The notes under the pieces were generated by a model. That model was not told the DNA's origin, made no database searches, and worked only from the letters and a program-made list of their open reading frames with translations. A DNA stretch of 35,637 bases from contig JALWYQ010000041.1 of the NCBI GenBank assembly GCA_027078365.1, positions 1-35,637 of the forward strand, in the 5' to 3' direction. Within the stretch, counting starts at the first letter, position 1, and each line of letters opens with the position of its first letter. This DNA comes from Phycisphaerae bacterium (GTDB taxonomy: Bacteria > Planctomycetota > Phycisphaerae > Sedimentisphaerales > Sedimentisphaeraceae). The position numbers and the translations under genes are program-made. Shown here in pieces: positions 15,354 to 24,150 of the stretch.

Positions 15354-18300
15354 TTAATGATGCGGAGATTTAACACCAAAGAATTTGTGAAAATCCTCAA
15401 GTATCATATACAGCGATGGCACTAGCAATAGCGTAATACTTGTGGCAAATAATATTCCAAAACCAAGACTTATCGCCATAGGTATCAGAAATTGAGCCTG
15501 CACAGATTTTTCTAGTATCATAGGGACCAACCCAAGAGACGTGGTAAGTGTCGTAAGTATGATAGGCCTAAATCTTCTCGTAGCAGAATCACGCAAAACA
15601 TCCTTAAGAGCTATTCCGCTACTTCTTTCTCTATTAATCAAATCTACCATAATCAAAGAATCGTTTACGACGATACCCATAAGAGCAACAATACCAAAGA
15701 CAGAGAGCAAAGATAAATCCTTACCGAATATCAAGTGGCCAATAACCGCACCTATAAGACCAAACGGTATCGCAGACATAATAATCAACGGCTGCGCATA
15801 GCTTCTAAACTGAATAGCTAGAAGCACAAATATTCCAAACAAGGCATAGATAAATCCAAAACCAAGACTCCCCATGCTCTCACGTTTTGCGCGCTGTTCC
15901 CCTTCAAGCCCAAAGTGTAACGACGGCATAGACTCTTGCAACTTTGGTAGAAATTCGTTAAAGATTTCTTTGTTTATCGTATCAGATTTTGCGACAGTTT
16001 CATCGACATCGGCTAAGACATTTATAACTCGGCGACGATCAGCTCTAGTAATGTTAGAGTAACCTATACCATATTTAACCTTAGCAACGGTATCAAAAGC
16101 AACTTCGCGACCATCTGGCGTTCGTATGCGCATATTCTCTACATCCCAAAGACTCTTACGTTCTTTGACTGGATATCGAAGCATTACACGCACATCATCT
16201 TTACCGCGTTGAACGCGCTGAATCTCTTCACCGTAAAAGCCCTGCCGAACCTGCCTTGCAAGATCGCTTAACGTTAATCCAAGACTTCTACCCCTTGGGC
16301 GCAGGCTAAGCTTAATCTCTCTTTTTCCCTCAACAAAACTATCATGAATATCTTTGACACCATCGTATTGACTGAGGTGCTCTTTAAGCAAAGCAACCGC
16401 TTTATTGAGTTGCTCTGGATCTCTGTCAGAGAGTTCAACCTTTATCTTATCACCCGCAGAAAAGAGTGCATACTTAAATGTAAGTGAGGTTGCCCCTGCA
16501 ATCTCTCCAACCATAGCCCTCCACTTATTTGCAAATTCACTAGAAGAAATATTTCTCTCTTCACCGCCAAGAAGCTCCACATTAACAGATGCAATATGAG
16601 AACGAGCTGGCCCTTGCTTTGTTGCCTCTGGACCAGTACCAACTAACGCACTCTGACCAACCGTAGTGGCAATGGCCTTTACGATTGATTTACCATTATT
16701 AAGCCCTTCGGCATCAATCTCATCTCTCGTCTTTAATGCGGCAGCCTCGATTCGTTTTGCAATACGAGTGGTTACTTCAATAGGAGTTCCCTGAGGCATT
16801 TCTAGTATTGCAAAAACATTGTTAGAGTCAACCTGATTTAAGAATGTAAAATTAATATAGCCGCCAAGCCTAGCTCCAACCATCAGCATAAGAGCCGATA
16901 CCGCTAGAGCGAGTGTAACGTATCGCCATTTAACAGCAAACATAACGAGCTTGGCAAATGGACCATAAACAAACTTATCTAGAGAGTCTCGCAAAAACTT
17001 CTGACCTCTTGCTATCGGTCCGCTAGCTGTTTTATTCAAAGAACTCGAGAGGTGCGCCGGCAGGATAAACAATGCCTCAAGCAGAGAAATTGCCAATACA
17101 CTTATAACCACAATTGGAATCACTCTCAAAAATTCTCCGACTCTACCCTTGGTAAACAACAAAGGTCCAAACGCTACAATAGTAGTCAAAACCGCAAACG
17201 TAACCGGTGCTGCCATCTCGGTAACACCCTTTACAGCCGCTTGGTAGGAGTTGTATTTTCCACTCTTTCGATATTCATAAATATTCTCCCCCACAACAAT
17301 CGCATCATCAACAACAATACCAAGACAGATAATAAATGCGTATAGAGAAATCATATTTACTGTAACATCAAACAACGGCAAGAGCCACAGAGCGCCAAGA
17401 AACGAGATTGGAATTCCCATCGTCGTCCAAAACGCTAACTTCAAATCTAAGAACAAGGCAAGACACAAAAACACCAAGATAAGCCCAAGTATTGCGTTCT
17501 TAATCAACAATCGTAAACGTGACTTTAAGATAGAAGAGTTATCTCCCCAGACTGCCATATGTATTCCATTTGGCAATGTTGCCTTGTGGTCTTCTATATA
17601 CTTTTTCACCTTACCAACAACATCAAGAGTGTCCTGTTGGCCAACTCTATACACATTTACAAATACAGCGGGATGCCTATTGAAGCGAGTCTTGACGGGA
17701 GTCTCTTCAAAACCATCTATCACCGTTGCAATATCGCCGAGCTTTAGTATTGAACCATCGTCTTTTGTTAGGATTGTTATATCTTCAAATTCCTTGCCAA
17801 CATACTTTTGCCCCTTGGTCCTGATTAGAATCTCACCACCTTTGGTTTTAACCGAACCTCCTGGAAGGTCGAGAGAAGAACCTCGAATAATCTTTGCAAC
17901 CTTATCAAAACTCAAATCGTATTTGCGCAAAGTCTCTTCCGATACTTCTATCGATATCTCATAAAGCGGAACGCCAGACAAGCCGACTTGAGAGATTCCT
18001 TTGGTCTCCCTCAAATCATCTCTTATTCTCTCAGCCATCTTTTTGAGTGATTTCTGGCTAGCATCACCGTAGAGTACGATAGTAACGACCTGCTCAGGGA
18101 CTTCTAGTATAGCAACAATCGGCTCTTCTGTTTCTTTTGGGAATGTGTCAATCCTGTCAACAGCCGCCTTAACATCATCGAGAACCTCTTGAGTGTCAGC
18201 AAAATCCTCCACCTCTACAACAACACTACCACTGCCTTCACTTGCAGTAGAGTATATTTTCTTTATATCCTCAATACCAGCTAGAGCCTCCTCGACTTTT

Positions 18301-18518
18301 ATACAAACACCCTCTTCACTGTCTTGAGGTGATGCGCCTCTGTAAGGAACGGTAACACTAATTTGATGCGTATCAATCTTAGGAAAAATCTCCATACGGT
18401 TTGTCAATGTTGCAATGATTCCACCAACTAATATTACAAACATCAACAGATTAGCCGCAACATGGTTGCCAGCCATCCAACCAAGAACACCTATTTTTTC
18501 TTCTTTTAAATCTCTCAC
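15354..18518 (-). CDS. RND-family efflux transporter (inner-membrane pump)
   Basis: The 1054-aa proton-driven pump of a tripartite efflux system that exports drugs, detergents or other small molecules through the envelope. It has the RND layout: one N-terminal helix (about 19-40), a large periplasmic loop, helices 2-6, a second large loop (about 560-880) and helices 8-12. The proton-relay pair Asp404-Asp405 lies in GIVVDDAIVV in helix 4. In helix 10 the sequence is GIVVNDSLIMVD (Asn952-Asp953) where AcrB has a lysine, as in a divergent RND subgroup. It overlaps the membrane-fusion gene by 4 nt. Substrate cannot be told from sequence. Confidence 0.95.
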   Translation of the reverse strand: MRDLKEEKIGVLGWMAGNHVAANLLMFVILVGGIIATLTNRMEIFPKIDTHQISVTVPYRGASPQDSEEGVCIKVEEALAGIEDIKKIYSTASEGSGSVVVEVEDFADTQEVLDDVKAAVDRIDTFPKETEEPIVAILEVPEQVVTIVLYGDASQKSLKKMAERIRDDLRETKGISQVGLSGVPLYEISIEVSEETLRKYDLSFDKVAKIIRGSSLDLPGGSVKTKGGEILIRTKGQKYVGKEFEDITILTKDDGSILKLGDIATVIDGFEETPVKTRFNRHPAVFVNVYRVGQQDTLDVVGKVKKYIEDHKATLPNGIHMAVWGDNSSILKSRLRLLIKNAILGLILVFLCLALFLDLKLAFWTTMGIPISFLGALWLLPLFDVTVNMISLYAFIICLGIVVDDAIVVGENIYEYRKSGKYNSYQAAVKGVTEMAAPVTFAVLTTIVAFGPLLFTKGRVGEFLRVIPIVVISVLAISLLEALFILPAHLSSSLNKTASGPIARGQKFLRDSLDKFVYGPFAKLVMFAVKWRYVTLALAVSALMLMVGARLGGYINFTFLNQVDSNNVFAILEMPQGTPIEVTTRIAKRIEAAALKTRDEIDAEGLNNGKSIVKAIATTVGQSALVGTGPEATKQGPARSHIASVNVELLGGEERNISSSEFANKWRAMVGEIAGATSLTFKYALFSAGDKIKVELSDRDPEQLNKAVALLKEHLSQYDGVKDIHDSFVEGKREIKLSLRPRGRSLGLTLSDLARQVRQGFYGEEIQRVQRGKDDVRVMLRYPVKERKSLWDVENMRIRTPDGREVAFDTVAKVKYGIGYSNITRADRRRVINVLADVDETVAKSDTINKEIFNEFLPKLQESMPSLHFGLEGEQRAKRESMGSLGFGFIYALFGIFVLLAIQFRSYAQPLIIMSAIPFGLIGAVIGHLIFGKDLSLLSVFGIVALMGIVVNDSLIMVDLINRERSSGIALKDVLRDSATRRFRPIILTTLTTSLGLVPMILEKSVQAQFLIPMAISLGFGILFATSITLLLVPSLYMILEDFHKFFGVKSPHH

Positions 18519-19708
18519 TTAATCGCTCCAGAAGTTGAGTCTGTTGATTCAAGTTCACAGCGCAGTTGCATTCCATTAACAGCCGCCTCAATGGTAGAGG
18601 TTACAACGATATCAGAATCATTTAGGCCATCTGTGACATAAGAAAAATCTTTGTTAGACATAGCAATAACAACTTTTCTGATATCAAGTTTACCGTCCTT
18701 AACAACCCAAACGCTATCTCTTCCTCGTATCGCTCGGCGCGGCACTACAAAGGCATTCTCAAGAACCTTACCTTGAATATCTAGCTCAACAAACATACCA
18801 GGGGTCAACATCACGTTAGCGTCTGTTTCTTCAAAAGGATTATCAACTTCAACAAACACATGCACCAGTCTGGTCATGGGATCTATCTTGCCAGCAGTAC
18901 GAACGAGCTTGCCAGTCCAAGACGAATTCTTACCTGCAAACTTAGTATGCACGATAACTTTAGAACCATCTTCGCCAGCCTTTATCCAAGCTAGCTTTGA
19001 ATTCTCCAGAGGAACATCAATCTCAAGAGAATCACTGCTATACACTGTTGCTATTGGAGAGCCCCTAGTTACATACTGACCAAGGTCAGCAATCTTCTTT
19101 ACAACTCTACCATCAAAAGGAGCTAAGATTTTCGTCCTTTCAAGGTCAAGTTTCGCCTTTGCTAGAGCGGATTCTCCTGAGAGCAGATTAGCTTGAGCAT
19201 TTTTAATCTGAGGCACTCTAAAAACTAAATCACTAGAAGGCTCCTTGTCTGGATTTAGCTCTTGCCATTCCTGTTTGGCTACAAGAGCCTCTGCCTTTTC
19301 TAACTCTAGCTTGACCTTTGCCGCAGCAATCTTTGCCTTCGCACTCTCAAGGGCAAGCTCATAGTCTCTAGGGTCTATAACGACTAGTTCTTGACCCTTT
19401 TTAAAGAAATCACCATCGTTGATAGAGAGTGAGAGGATTTCTCCACTTACCTGCGCAACAATCTGAGCTTCATGAATTGGCCTAACTTGGCCGTAGCCAT
19501 TTATCAAGATATTTACCGTTTGCGGTTTTACCTTAATCGCTTCAACTAAAGGCGCAACGGCTTTTGGTTTTATCTTGTGCTGAGGCTTCCTACTAGCTTT
19601 GAGTTTGTAAGTTGCAAAAGCCGCCAGTGCGAAAACGATAAACACCATGATGAGCTGCTTAACAACCATCTGCGTTTTACTTGTTTTTTTCTCAGAGATA
19701 TCACTCAT
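18515..19708 (-). CDS. RND efflux membrane-fusion protein (HlyD/AcrA type)
   Basis: The 397-aa periplasmic adaptor linking the pump to the outer-membrane channel. A single N-terminal membrane anchor (about 17-34) takes the place of the AcrA lipid anchor. A lipoyl/barrel-sandwich half follows (QVSGEILSLSINDGDFFKKGQEL, about 85-107), then a helical hairpin of Ala/Lys/Glu-rich heptads (about 113-190), the second barrel half (APFDGRV) and a beta-barrel. The end overlaps the pump start by 4 nt, which implies coupled translation. It starts 44 nt after the outer-membrane factor gene. Confidence 0.94.
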   Translation of the reverse strand: MSDISEKKTSKTQMVVKQLIMVFIVFALAAFATYKLKASRKPQHKIKPKAVAPLVEAIKVKPQTVNILINGYGQVRPIHEAQIVAQVSGEILSLSINDGDFFKKGQELVVIDPRDYELALESAKAKIAAAKVKLELEKAEALVAKQEWQELNPDKEPSSDLVFRVPQIKNAQANLLSGESALAKAKLDLERTKILAPFDGRVVKKIADLGQYVTRGSPIATVYSSDSLEIDVPLENSKLAWIKAGEDGSKVIVHTKFAGKNSSWTGKLVRTAGKIDPMTRLVHVFVEVDNPFEETDANVMLTPGMFVELDIQGKVLENAFVVPRRAIRGRDSVWVVKDGKLDIRKVVIAMSNKDFSYVTDGLNDSDIVVTSTIEAAVNGMQLRCELESTDSTSGAIK

Positions 19709-19752
19709 TCTACAATCCTATTTCTCTTTGTATCATCTACAATTTAAATCGA

Positions 19753-21186
19753 TTAGATATTCTTTGCTTGCTTCTTGGATTCTTTGGTTTCAACCTTCCA
19801 ATCTCCACCAAGAGCAAGATACAAATCTATCCTTGCCTGCCATATCTGCGCCAACGTCTTGGTAACTTCAAGTTGCGAAACCCGTTTTCGCCTCTGCGCA
19901 TCAAGAACGGTAACGATACTCTCAAGACCCTTTAAATAGCGAGAGGTTGCAAGCTTCTCAGACGCCTGCGATTCAAGCAAACTCTTATTCAAATCGACAA
20001 GCTTTTCTCGCAAGACCCTCTCACGCATCAACGCACTCTCAACCTCTCTGACTGCATTTAGCACCGCAGAAGCGTAGTTAGCCGTCATCTCTTGAACAAT
20101 AGCTTCTGAGAGTTCAACCTGCGCTTTTAGTTGACCGCCTCTAAACAGCGGCATCACTGCCCCGCCAACGAGAGAGTAGATATCGAAGCCAGGTCTTGTT
20201 AGTTTATCAAAGCTACCAGAAGAATATCCATACGTTCCCGTTAGGGTAAGATCTGGGTAGAGGCTCGCCACACTAACACCCACACGCTCTGTCGCCGCGG
20301 AGAGCTTCATCTCCATTGCCATAAGGTCTGGTCTTCTATCGAGAAGTTTCGCAGGAATACTCGTAGCAACAGAATCAAATATAGGCAAAGGCGTATCCAA
20401 CTTTGGAAGCTCTTTTGGCGCTAAACCATTGTGACCAAGCAGAACATCTAGTTTATATATTGTTTCATTTAGAAACTCTTCATACACCTTCTCTTGAGCC
20501 TTAGAAGCGGCAAGATTTTCTCTTGCAAGTCTCAAATCTAGTGATGATGTTAACCCATTACTATATCTGCGTTCAATAACCTTGAGCGTCTTCTCCCAGC
20601 TCTTTGTGTTGTCTTTTGAGATTTGCAATTGCTTACTTATATATGCAATCGCAACCCTAGTCGAAACGACTTCTGCGATAAGGCCTTGAACAAGAGCCTT
20701 CCTTGAATACTCGGCACTTAAAATATCATCCCAAGCGGCTCGATTGCTTCTCTCGAGCTTGCCAAATATATCAACAACATAGCTAGCCGAGAGGTAATGT
20801 GTGTAAGAATTCTGCGCCGAGGCAATAGCATCTGGAGTTTGTTTGGCTCTATTTGCATTAAAATTGTAATCAATTCTGCCAAGCTTAGCACCGCTAACGA
20901 ATTTATAACGCGCCTTAGCTTGAAGAACTCTCGCCGCTGAGGCTTTTAAGTTTTGATTATTTTTAAGTGCGATATCAACAAGCCTTTCTGTTGTGTCGTC
21001 AGCGAAGTTGACCCACCATCTGTCAGGGACGTAATCAACATTCTTTTTTGATTGGCTATTGGAATTGATGAACTTGGCGTCTGTATTCACCAACCCTTCT
21101 GGCCTTTTATACTCTGGACCTACAACACAGCCAGCAAGGAAAATCGCCAAAAGCGATAATAGCAATGTAATTTTAGTCTTGCGCAT
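19753..21186 (-). CDS. Outer-membrane efflux lipoprotein (NodT/TolC family)
   Basis: A 477-aa outer-membrane factor that forms the exit duct of the tripartite pump. The signal ends in a clear lipobox, LAGC, with Cys20 as the lipidated residue, followed by VVGPEYKRP, the standard opening of NodT-type lipoproteins. Two outer-membrane efflux repeats of long helices follow. The ATG at 21186 is preferred to a GTG at 21195 because AAGGG lies 8 nt upstream; either way the start lies inside the end of tetR (14-nt overlap). Three pump genes plus regulator in one transcript make a complete, self-contained system. Confidence 0.94.
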   Translation of the reverse strand: MRKTKITLLLSLLAIFLAGCVVGPEYKRPEGLVNTDAKFINSNSQSKKNVDYVPDRWWVNFADDTTERLVDIALKNNQNLKASAARVLQAKARYKFVSGAKLGRIDYNFNANRAKQTPDAIASAQNSYTHYLSASYVVDIFGKLERSNRAAWDDILSAEYSRKALVQGLIAEVVSTRVAIAYISKQLQISKDNTKSWEKTLKVIERRYSNGLTSSLDLRLARENLAASKAQEKVYEEFLNETIYKLDVLLGHNGLAPKELPKLDTPLPIFDSVATSIPAKLLDRRPDLMAMEMKLSAATERVGVSVASLYPDLTLTGTYGYSSGSFDKLTRPGFDIYSLVGGAVMPLFRGGQLKAQVELSEAIVQEMTANYASAVLNAVREVESALMRERVLREKLVDLNKSLLESQASEKLATSRYLKGLESIVTVLDAQRRKRVSQLEVTKTLAQIWQARIDLYLALGGDWKVETKESKKQAKNI

Positions 21187-21850
21187 CTTGACCACCCTTG
21201 TTCAAAAGATTTTCTAACGCTGCAACAGAAAAGCTTGTTACATGGTCAATAACAATATCGTAACTAAGCGGATTCATCACGTATCTGTGACGTTGTCCAT
21301 CTTCGGTGAGAAAATGCGCGAAATGCCAGAGCTGACCAATTATTGAAATCACATACAAATCGAGTAACTCACTACTGAGCTCGGGATAAATACGCTTGAT
21401 AGCCTCAATCATTTTCTCCCTGACAACTTTGAGATAATTAACCATCCGCTCAATCAGCGAGCCTTCAAGTGCTGGGTCCAAACATTCGCGCAGCAATAAA
21501 TCCGAAGTGCCAAGTTCGCCAGTAGCACCCTTGAGCGACTCTAGAAATGACTCACAAAAGGCCTCCACGAGGTCCCTAATATCGTATTCTTTGGCAGTAA
21601 CTTCATCAATCGCCGCAATACGAATTTTACACATATTCTCCAGATAACGCTTCAACACACGCTCGTATAGCCCCTTTTTGGAGCCATAATAGTAATTAAT
21701 CGAAGCAACATTACAGCCAGCCGCCGCCGTTATCTCCCTGACGCTAGTGGCAGAAAACCCCTTTTGAGCGAAGAGTTTCTCCGCAGAATCTTCAATCCTG
21801 CGCAAGATATCTTCTTGGTCTCTAGATTCAGTTGTATCAATCTCGTTCAT
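21173..21850 (-). CDS. TetR-family repressor of the efflux operon, CecR-like
   Basis: A 225-aa regulator. The N-terminal TetR domain spans about residues 14-65, with its helix-turn-helix at about 36-57 (SVREITAAAGCNVASINYYYGSKKGLY). The C-terminal ligand domain resembles the DUF1956 type found in CecR/YbiH regulators. It is the first gene of the operon and overlaps the outer-membrane factor gene by 14 nt, so it should control itself and the pump together. Two palindromes in its promoter (21871-21912) fit its dimeric binding mode. Inducer unknown. Confidence 0.92.
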   Translation of the reverse strand: MNEIDTTESRDQEDILRRIEDSAEKLFAQKGFSATSVREITAAAGCNVASINYYYGSKKGLYERVLKRYLENMCKIRIAAIDEVTAKEYDIRDLVEAFCESFLESLKGATGELGTSDLLLRECLDPALEGSLIERMVNYLKVVREKMIEAIKRIYPELSSELLDLYVISIIGQLWHFAHFLTEDGQRHRYVMNPLSYDIVIDHVTSFSVAALENLLNKGGQDAQD

Positions 21851-21870
21851 ATTAACCTACTCGGACAAAT

Positions 21871-21912
21871 TAAAACAGATGTTTAAAACAATAGCATAAA
21901 ACATTTGTTTTA
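21871..21912. promoter_or_regulatory. Double palindromic operator, likely TetR-type binding sites
   Basis: Two copies of AAACAnnTGTTT occur at 21873-21884 and 21899-21910, centres 26 bp apart. The second extends to a perfect 16-bp palindrome, TAAAACA-TT-TGTTTTA (21897-21912). Read as one unit, 21868-21884 and 21899-21915 form a 17-bp inverted repeat with one mismatch. The right-hand site fills the promoter spacer; the left-hand one lies just past the start of transcription. Confidence 0.75.
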
Positions 21913-21921
21913 ATTGGTCAA
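21893..21921 (-). promoter_or_regulatory. Promoter of the tetR-efflux operon
   Basis: On the minus strand, TTGACC (21916-21921) and TATGCT (21893-21898) are separated by exactly 17 bp. Transcription would start near 21886, about 36 nt before the tetR ATG. The spacer coincides with the perfect operator palindrome, so a bound repressor would block RNA polymerase. Confidence 0.68.
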
Positions 21922-22085
21922 CTTTTTTTTCGCTAGACCACCAATAGGCGCTATAGACTTTTAAATCTTGAGCGGATTTGGACGGTGATTGCAGGGTTGG
22001 GCTATCAGATTTTGCAATCTTTGCTACGCAGTGGCTAAGCTGCGGCTTAGACGATCAGAGCGCTTGCTGGTAGAATTTCTTTAGC
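21922..22085. other. Gap between tetR promoter and DUF4954 terminator
   Basis: No gene seen. It contains some potential RNA structure: a perfect 6-bp hairpin CTAAGC-TGCG-GCTTAG near 22038-22053, and GATTGCA/TGCAATC arms near 21989 and 22015. Whether it is transcribed is not evident. Confidence 0.4.
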
Positions 22086-22121
22086 AAAAAACGGCGCGGG
22101 CTTTTTTTACAAGCCTGCGCC
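22086..22121 (-). terminator. Rho-independent terminator after the DUF4954 gene
   Basis: An 11-bp stem (22093-22103 with 22111-22121, one wobble) has a 7-nt loop. On the minus strand it is followed by a run of six T residues (complement of the A-run at 22086-22091). It starts 11 nt beyond the stop codon. Confidence 0.88.
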
Positions 22122-22132
22122 ATAATAAAATC

Positions 22133-24121
22133 TTAGAAGCTCTCAAGCATTTCAATGAGTTTGGCTGCTGTTTTCTTTTTATCGGCGAGCCTCGTTTTTA
22201 GCTCGATGATAAAATCGTTGTCCTCTAATGAACCTCGCGTGTTGGCAAAATCTCTCTGAGATGCAAGCCTATCACCATCAACACCAAAGCCAACTTGAGA
22301 TTGCCTTGCAAACTCTTTAGATGCGTCTTCAATGCGCAGATTGTCTAGCCTTTCAACGGCAACAATCCAGTTTGATATCAGCGAGATAAAATCCTGCGCT
22401 TCAAAACTCTCGAACCTTTTGCCGCACCTATTTTCTAATATGTCTTTAACCCAGCAGAGTTCGTAGTCTAGGAAGTTTGCGCATATATCTGAGAAGCGTT
22501 CATTTAAATCATCGAGACCTTTTATCTTTCCAGACACAACATCTCTTATCACATTATCAATCACCTCAGAAGGAGCTAACAGGCCAGAAATATCAAACCA
22601 CTGACCTTTTCCAATATCGCTTGAGAGTTTTAGGATACTGCGCATAGACTCTATAGACTTGCAGTTGTCTCTGCGCAGCCTGTCAACAATAACGTTACCT
22701 AGGTATCTATCAACACCCATCGAATAAAAATCCAAGCCCTTCTCAAGGGCTCTTCTTGTAATCCTTACGCCGTTATAAACGTAACAGTCAACCGAATCAC
22801 CCTGTTGCAGTTTAAGGTTCTCTAGAATCTTTTTTCCATTAATCATCTTTTGAACGGTGTATGGAGTTAGTAGGTTGAAGATGATATGGTCGAGTATCAC
22901 GGGCGATTTACGTTTGTCACGCTTTGGCCATTTTCTTGCATCACGAAGCGTTCCTACGGATCTAATGTTTACGCCGGGAGCAAGATAAGACTCGTTGTCG
23001 TTCTCGATTAGATATGAGAATGGCAAATCACTTGTGTCTGAGTTGTTGTAGTGACGACCCATTATAAGTGTAAATGCGCCGACCCTTGCCGGCCAGAGTA
23101 TGTAGGAGTCGCTAGTGGTTTTAGAGCCTCGCTCAACAATTCCTTGATGCAAAGGACCAAGCTTGTACATATGGTTGCTCTGATTCGAACCAGAACCTGC
23201 GTTTAGGAACGAATACATTCCGGCAATTAGCAATGTTGATTTGTGGTGGGTAACTGTGTATGGCCCTGCAAATATAGAACATGCCTCACCGTGATAGCCT
23301 CCGCAGTTTGCGAAGAATGCAGAATTCTCGGCGGAGAATTGTTTGGATAACTCACTCGCCTGACCAACAAAGCAACGCGTAAGTATTGAATTTTCGCTAA
23401 CATGCGCACCTGATAAAAGAATAAAATCTTTTGCGATAACATCAGTGCCAACATATGTAGGGTCTTGCGGGCAGCTGTTTATTGTGCCATTCTCAAGAGA
23501 GCTTGCCTGCTCTAAAACTGCGGCATCAGCAATTCGAACATTTCTAATTACGCCGCAATTTATAATCCTCACGCCATCGCCAATAGTTCCACGGTCGCTC
23601 GTTACCATCTCAACATAATCATCAACAAAAGAGTTGAGGCGTTTGGTCAGCTCTTCGTTGTCGCGGTAAAGTGCTAGCATATAAGCCGCGTGGCTTGAGA
23701 GCTTATCGCAGATTGGGATATCTCGGCCGCCAGACTCGTTGATAACGCAAAGCTTTTCTCCGTTACCAAAAGAACTCTTACCATCAACAACTATCAGGCT
23801 AACGTTAAAGATTACTACATTATCGCCAATATCATAGTTGGCGATATAGTTATCAACTCCAGAGATGTAAACGTTTTTACCAATCGTGCAGTTGTGAATT
23901 GAGGCGTTGTATATTCCGGAATCTCTTTTTACTCCACCCTCTAGAGAAACCTGAGATTCTTGAGAAGCAATCCTAACATCGCCACTAAAATTACAGCTGC
24001 GCAACCTATTGAGTTTTATATCCTCAGAGACTAAAACCCGCGACCAGTCAGCGCAGCTACAACCTTGAGCTTTAAGTTGAATTATCTCGTCTTCACTTAA
24101 TAGTCTAAAACCTTTTTCCAT
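22133..24121 (-). CDS. DUF4954 family protein with left-handed beta-helix
   Basis: A 662-aa soluble protein of the DUF4954 type, known from Bacteroidetes, Lentisphaerae and planctomycetes and without an assigned function. Residues about 45-260 contain irregular hexapeptide-like repeats (for example NASIHNCTIGKNVYISG) that suggest a left-handed beta-helix, as in sugar-nucleotide transferases and acyltransferases. A conserved central part follows (AGPYTVTHHKSTLLIAGMY, about residue 281, and LGPLHQGIVERGSK), then a helical C-terminus. GGAGAGG precedes the ATG. It lies 29 nt behind the histidine kinase gene on the same strand, so the two are probably one transcript. A role in sugar or envelope-precursor metabolism is a guess from the fold only. 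Confidence 0.85.
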   Translation of the reverse strand: MEKGFRLLSEDEIIQLKAQGCSCADWSRVLVSEDIKLNRLRSCNFSGDVRIASQESQVSLEGGVKRDSGIYNASIHNCTIGKNVYISGVDNYIANYDIGDNVVIFNVSLIVVDGKSSFGNGEKLCVINESGGRDIPICDKLSSHAAYMLALYRDNEELTKRLNSFVDDYVEMVTSDRGTIGDGVRIINCGVIRNVRIADAAVLEQASSLENGTINSCPQDPTYVGTDVIAKDFILLSGAHVSENSILTRCFVGQASELSKQFSAENSAFFANCGGYHGEACSIFAGPYTVTHHKSTLLIAGMYSFLNAGSGSNQSNHMYKLGPLHQGIVERGSKTTSDSYILWPARVGAFTLIMGRHYNNSDTSDLPFSYLIENDNESYLAPGVNIRSVGTLRDARKWPKRDKRKSPVILDHIIFNLLTPYTVQKMINGKKILENLKLQQGDSVDCYVYNGVRITRRALEKGLDFYSMGVDRYLGNVIVDRLRRDNCKSIESMRSILKLSSDIGKGQWFDISGLLAPSEVIDNVIRDVVSGKIKGLDDLNERFSDICANFLDYELCWVKDILENRCGKRFESFEAQDFISLISNWIVAVERLDNLRIEDASKEFARQSQVGFGVDGDRLASQRDFANTRGSLEDNDFIIELKTRLADKKKTAAKLIEMLESF

Positions 24122-24150
24122 TGTCCTCTCCGTCCTTAGAAAAAACGTCT

